NCBI RefSeq assembly: GCF_001921205.1
Contig: NZ_MSIE01000069.1
Coordinates: forward strand, 1-40,638
Length of the DNA stretch: 40,638 bases
Reading direction: 5' to 3'
Origin: Actinophytocola xanthii
GTDB taxonomy: Bacteria > Actinomycetota > Actinomycetes > Mycobacteriales > Pseudonocardiaceae
Part shown: piece after piece, positions 39,269-40,638 of the stretch
Layout of the letters: every line of letters starts with the position of its first letter
How positions within the stretch are numbered: the stretch's first letter is position 1
The notes under the pieces: model-generated
What the model was told of the DNA's origin: nothing
Databases searched by the model: none
What the model saw: the letters and a program-made list of their open reading frames with translations, nothing else
Translations under genes and position numbers: made by a program

Positions 39269-39313
39269 GCCGGTGCCGGGACCTCTCACCCTGGGGGGAC
39301 ACCCGGCGCCGGC
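39269..39313 (+). terminator. Hairpin after the GMC gene
   Basis: GCCGGTGCCGGG (39269-39280) pairs with CCCGGCGCCGGC (39302-39313) with one T-G pair and a 21-base loop, 12 bases after the stop. A terminator is plausible, without a T-run. Confidence 0.5.
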
Positions 39314-39320
39314 CGCCGGC

Positions 39321-40469
39321 ATGATGTCGGTCGTGGAAGCACCGCGCGGAGTCTCATGGAACCCCCAGGCGCGGCAGAAACCGAGGCGGGAGCGCGCACT
39401 CGCGGTCGTGGAGTACGCGTTGGCGCTGGGGCACCTCGACCGGTCGCGGTACGAGCGGTTCCGGACCGCGGCGTACACGGTGCCGGTGCAGGAGCTCCCG
39501 TCCCTCGTCGGTGAGCTGCCGGGGCCTCGCTGGGAGACGACGCCGCCGGAGGAGCCGGTGAGCGAGCCGGACCGGGCGCTCGCCGTCGCGCTCCTGACGA
39601 CCGCCGAGGGCTTCGGCTGGGTGAGCGGGGCGGGACGGGCCTGGCGTACGCAGTTCGCGACCCACGCCCGGACCGCCGTCGACCTCCTCGTGCTGTTCCT
39701 CGACGTCGAGCCGCACCTGCGCGGCCGGGACCGAAGCCACCCGGCGCTGGCCGAGCCGCTCGCTCGCGTGGCTTTCGTGGCGTCGGTGCACCGCTCCCGC
39801 GCCCTGGGGTTGATCACCCGAGGGACGTTCGACTCGCTCCTCTACGTGGCCGCCGCCGGCGGCGCGATCGAGGAGCATGACGCCGGTCTGCCGCGCGGCC
39901 CCGAGCAGCCCAGGGACGTGGGCGACAAGTTCAGCAGGGCCGTCGTGAAGGGTCTCGTGAAGCTCGTCGACACGCTCGAGGCGACGGTCGGCAAGAAGGC
40001 CGGCGACGTCGCCGTGGACACGGTCATGAAGCTGCTCGAGAAGGCCGCCGGCCCGACGGAGAAGGTGGCCGACCCCGTGCCGGCCGATGTCGACCGGGCG
40101 CGGATAGCCAAACACCTCGAGCGCGCGTTGTTCGACGAGCGCCTCGACCCCGGCGACTACGCGACCCGCATGCTGGCCGTCCTCGCCGCGCGCACGACGG
40201 CGGAGCTGGCCGCGCTGGTCGTCGACCTCCCCGTCCCCGACGAGGAGCCGCTCCGCGACCCCAAACCCGACCATCGCGCCGACGACCTCATCGCACCGGT
40301 CGACCGCCAGCTGGTGGTCACCCGCCTGAACCGCGCGATGGCCGAGGGCACGGTGTCCCTCTGGGAGTACGAGACTTTCCTCGACACTGTCCTCGACGCC
40401 CGCACCTACGCCGAACTGGAAGCGGCGACCGCCCGCCTGCCACCCCTCCCCGCCCCCGCCGAGGACTAG
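39321..40469 (+). CDS. Protein with DUF1707-type repeats
   Basis: A 382-residue protein with DUF1707/SHOCT-like helical units near both ends: RALAVVEYALALGHLDRSRY in the N-terminal third, RIAKHLERALFDERLDPGDY near residue 258 and VVTRLNRAMAEGTVSLWEYE near 334, each followed by an E-L-xx-L-V/A-xx-LP ending. Between them is a hydrophilic helical region with Lys-rich stretches (VKGLVKLVDTLEATVGKKAG). DUF1707 is found in actinobacterial proteins of unknown role, often membrane-linked; no membrane helix is seen here. The start is uncertain (ATG 39321 or 39324, or GTG 39333). The TAG stop is in a CTAG next to the mobile element copy B. Probably outside the biosynthetic cluster. Confidence 0.7.
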   Translation: MMSVVEAPRGVSWNPQARQKPRRERALAVVEYALALGHLDRSRYERFRTAAYTVPVQELPSLVGELPGPRWETTPPEEPVSEPDRALAVALLTTAEGFGWVSGAGRAWRTQFATHARTAVDLLVLFLDVEPHLRGRDRSHPALAEPLARVAFVASVHRSRALGLITRGTFDSLLYVAAAGGAIEEHDAGLPRGPEQPRDVGDKFSRAVVKGLVKLVDTLEATVGKKAGDVAVDTVMKLLEKAAGPTEKVADPVPADVDRARIAKHLERALFDERLDPGDYATRMLAVLAARTTAELAALVVDLPVPDEEPLRDPKPDHRADDLIAPVDRQLVVTRLNRAMAEGTVSLWEYETFLDTVLDARTYAELEAATARLPPLPAPAED

Positions 40470-40472
40470 GTA

Positions 40473-40634
40473 GGGCACGTCCGCACAGCCCTCGGTCGCG
40501 GTCTTCGCGCCCAGCCCGCCGCTGGCGGCGTTGTCGGACAGGCCGAGTACGACCCGGTACGAGGCCTGCCCTCCGCCTTGCCAGCGACGACCTGGATCAC
40601 GAAGCCCATCGACCGGGACTGTGCGGACGCGCCC
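40473..40634. mobile_element. Short terminal-inverted-repeat element (MITE-like), copy B
   Basis: Terminal repeats GGGCACGTCCGCACAG (40473) and CTGTGCGGACGCGCCC (ending 40634) are inverted with one mismatch; the sequences just outside are CTAGGTA on the left and TAGG on the right. Its ends match copy A at 9563-9651 in inverse orientation (36 of 36 and 35 of 37 bases). The 162-base interior has no complete gene. A CTAG-type target would fit IS701-family elements (YTAR), but no transposase is present to confirm it. Confidence 0.7.
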
Positions 40635-40638
40635 TAGG

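Noticed and set aside
40473-40634. Short open frame through element copy B as a transposase fragment
   Set aside because: The frame has no recognisable transposase motif; the element is better explained as a non-autonomous inverted-repeat element.

Overview
The window is very GC-rich DNA (GTG and TTG starts, GC-rich third codon positions, many 1-4 base overlaps between genes). SARP regulators, an AfsR-like regulator, an OvmZ-like/small HTH pair and a TTA codon all point to an actinomycete, plausibly a Pseudonocardiales-type organism (the order is inference). I see no rRNA, tRNA or CRISPR array.

Left flank (1-9.45 kb): the tail of an unknown gene, two AhpD/carboxymuconolactone-decarboxylase-like proteins, a stand-alone SARP regulator, and a minus-strand operon of a divergent ornithine-cyclodeaminase-like protein, a Cys-rich OvmZ-like protein and a small HTH protein. 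A 49-residue secreted Cys peptide then converges on a 1055-residue AfsR-type regulator (SARP, NB-ARC, TPR). An HxlR-type regulator follows.

Biosynthetic region A (9.67-21.5 kb): two membrane proteins, then a long plus-strand operon: CrtI/PYROXD2-like FAD enzyme with a TTA codon, two unknown small proteins, a dimeric alpha-beta barrel protein with a His-rich tail, SDR, PLP decarboxylase, class V aminotransferase and APC permease. Opposite to it lie an ornithine cyclodeaminase family enzyme and a class I/II aminotransferase.

Region B (21.7-39.3 kb) is the core of what looks like an undescribed RiPP pathway. A 42-residue precursor (P1) leads an operon of an intact JmjC/cupin oxygenase, a JmjC paralogue that has lost every iron ligand, YcaO, TfuA, a DAO-family FAD oxidoreductase and an MFS exporter. 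YcaO plus TfuA predicts backbone thioamidation; the JmjC protein predicts hydroxylation. About 9.6 kb further on is a second precursor (P2), also 42 residues, with a nearly identical leader and a different C-terminal half. Around P2 are three NTF2-like (SgcJ/EcaC type) paralogues, an acyl-CoA-dehydrogenase-like flavoprotein, two methyltransferases (one TylM1/DesVI-like), an alpha/beta hydrolase, a DesVII/EryCIII-like glycosyltransferase, a DHA2 MFS exporter and a GMC oxidoreductase.

Regions A and B appear to form one regulon. The motif GCA-N5-GGAGATG occurs six times exactly, on both strands, in front of genes from 8.6 to 34.8 kb. Two one-mismatch copies and degenerate copies precede other operons, including both precursors. 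Each precursor is followed by a strong hairpin with the same 7-base loop. The region is flanked by short terminal-inverted-repeat elements at 9.56-9.65 and 40.47-40.64 kb, with a scar of the same element at 33.8 kb. Right flank: a protein with DUF1707-type repeats.
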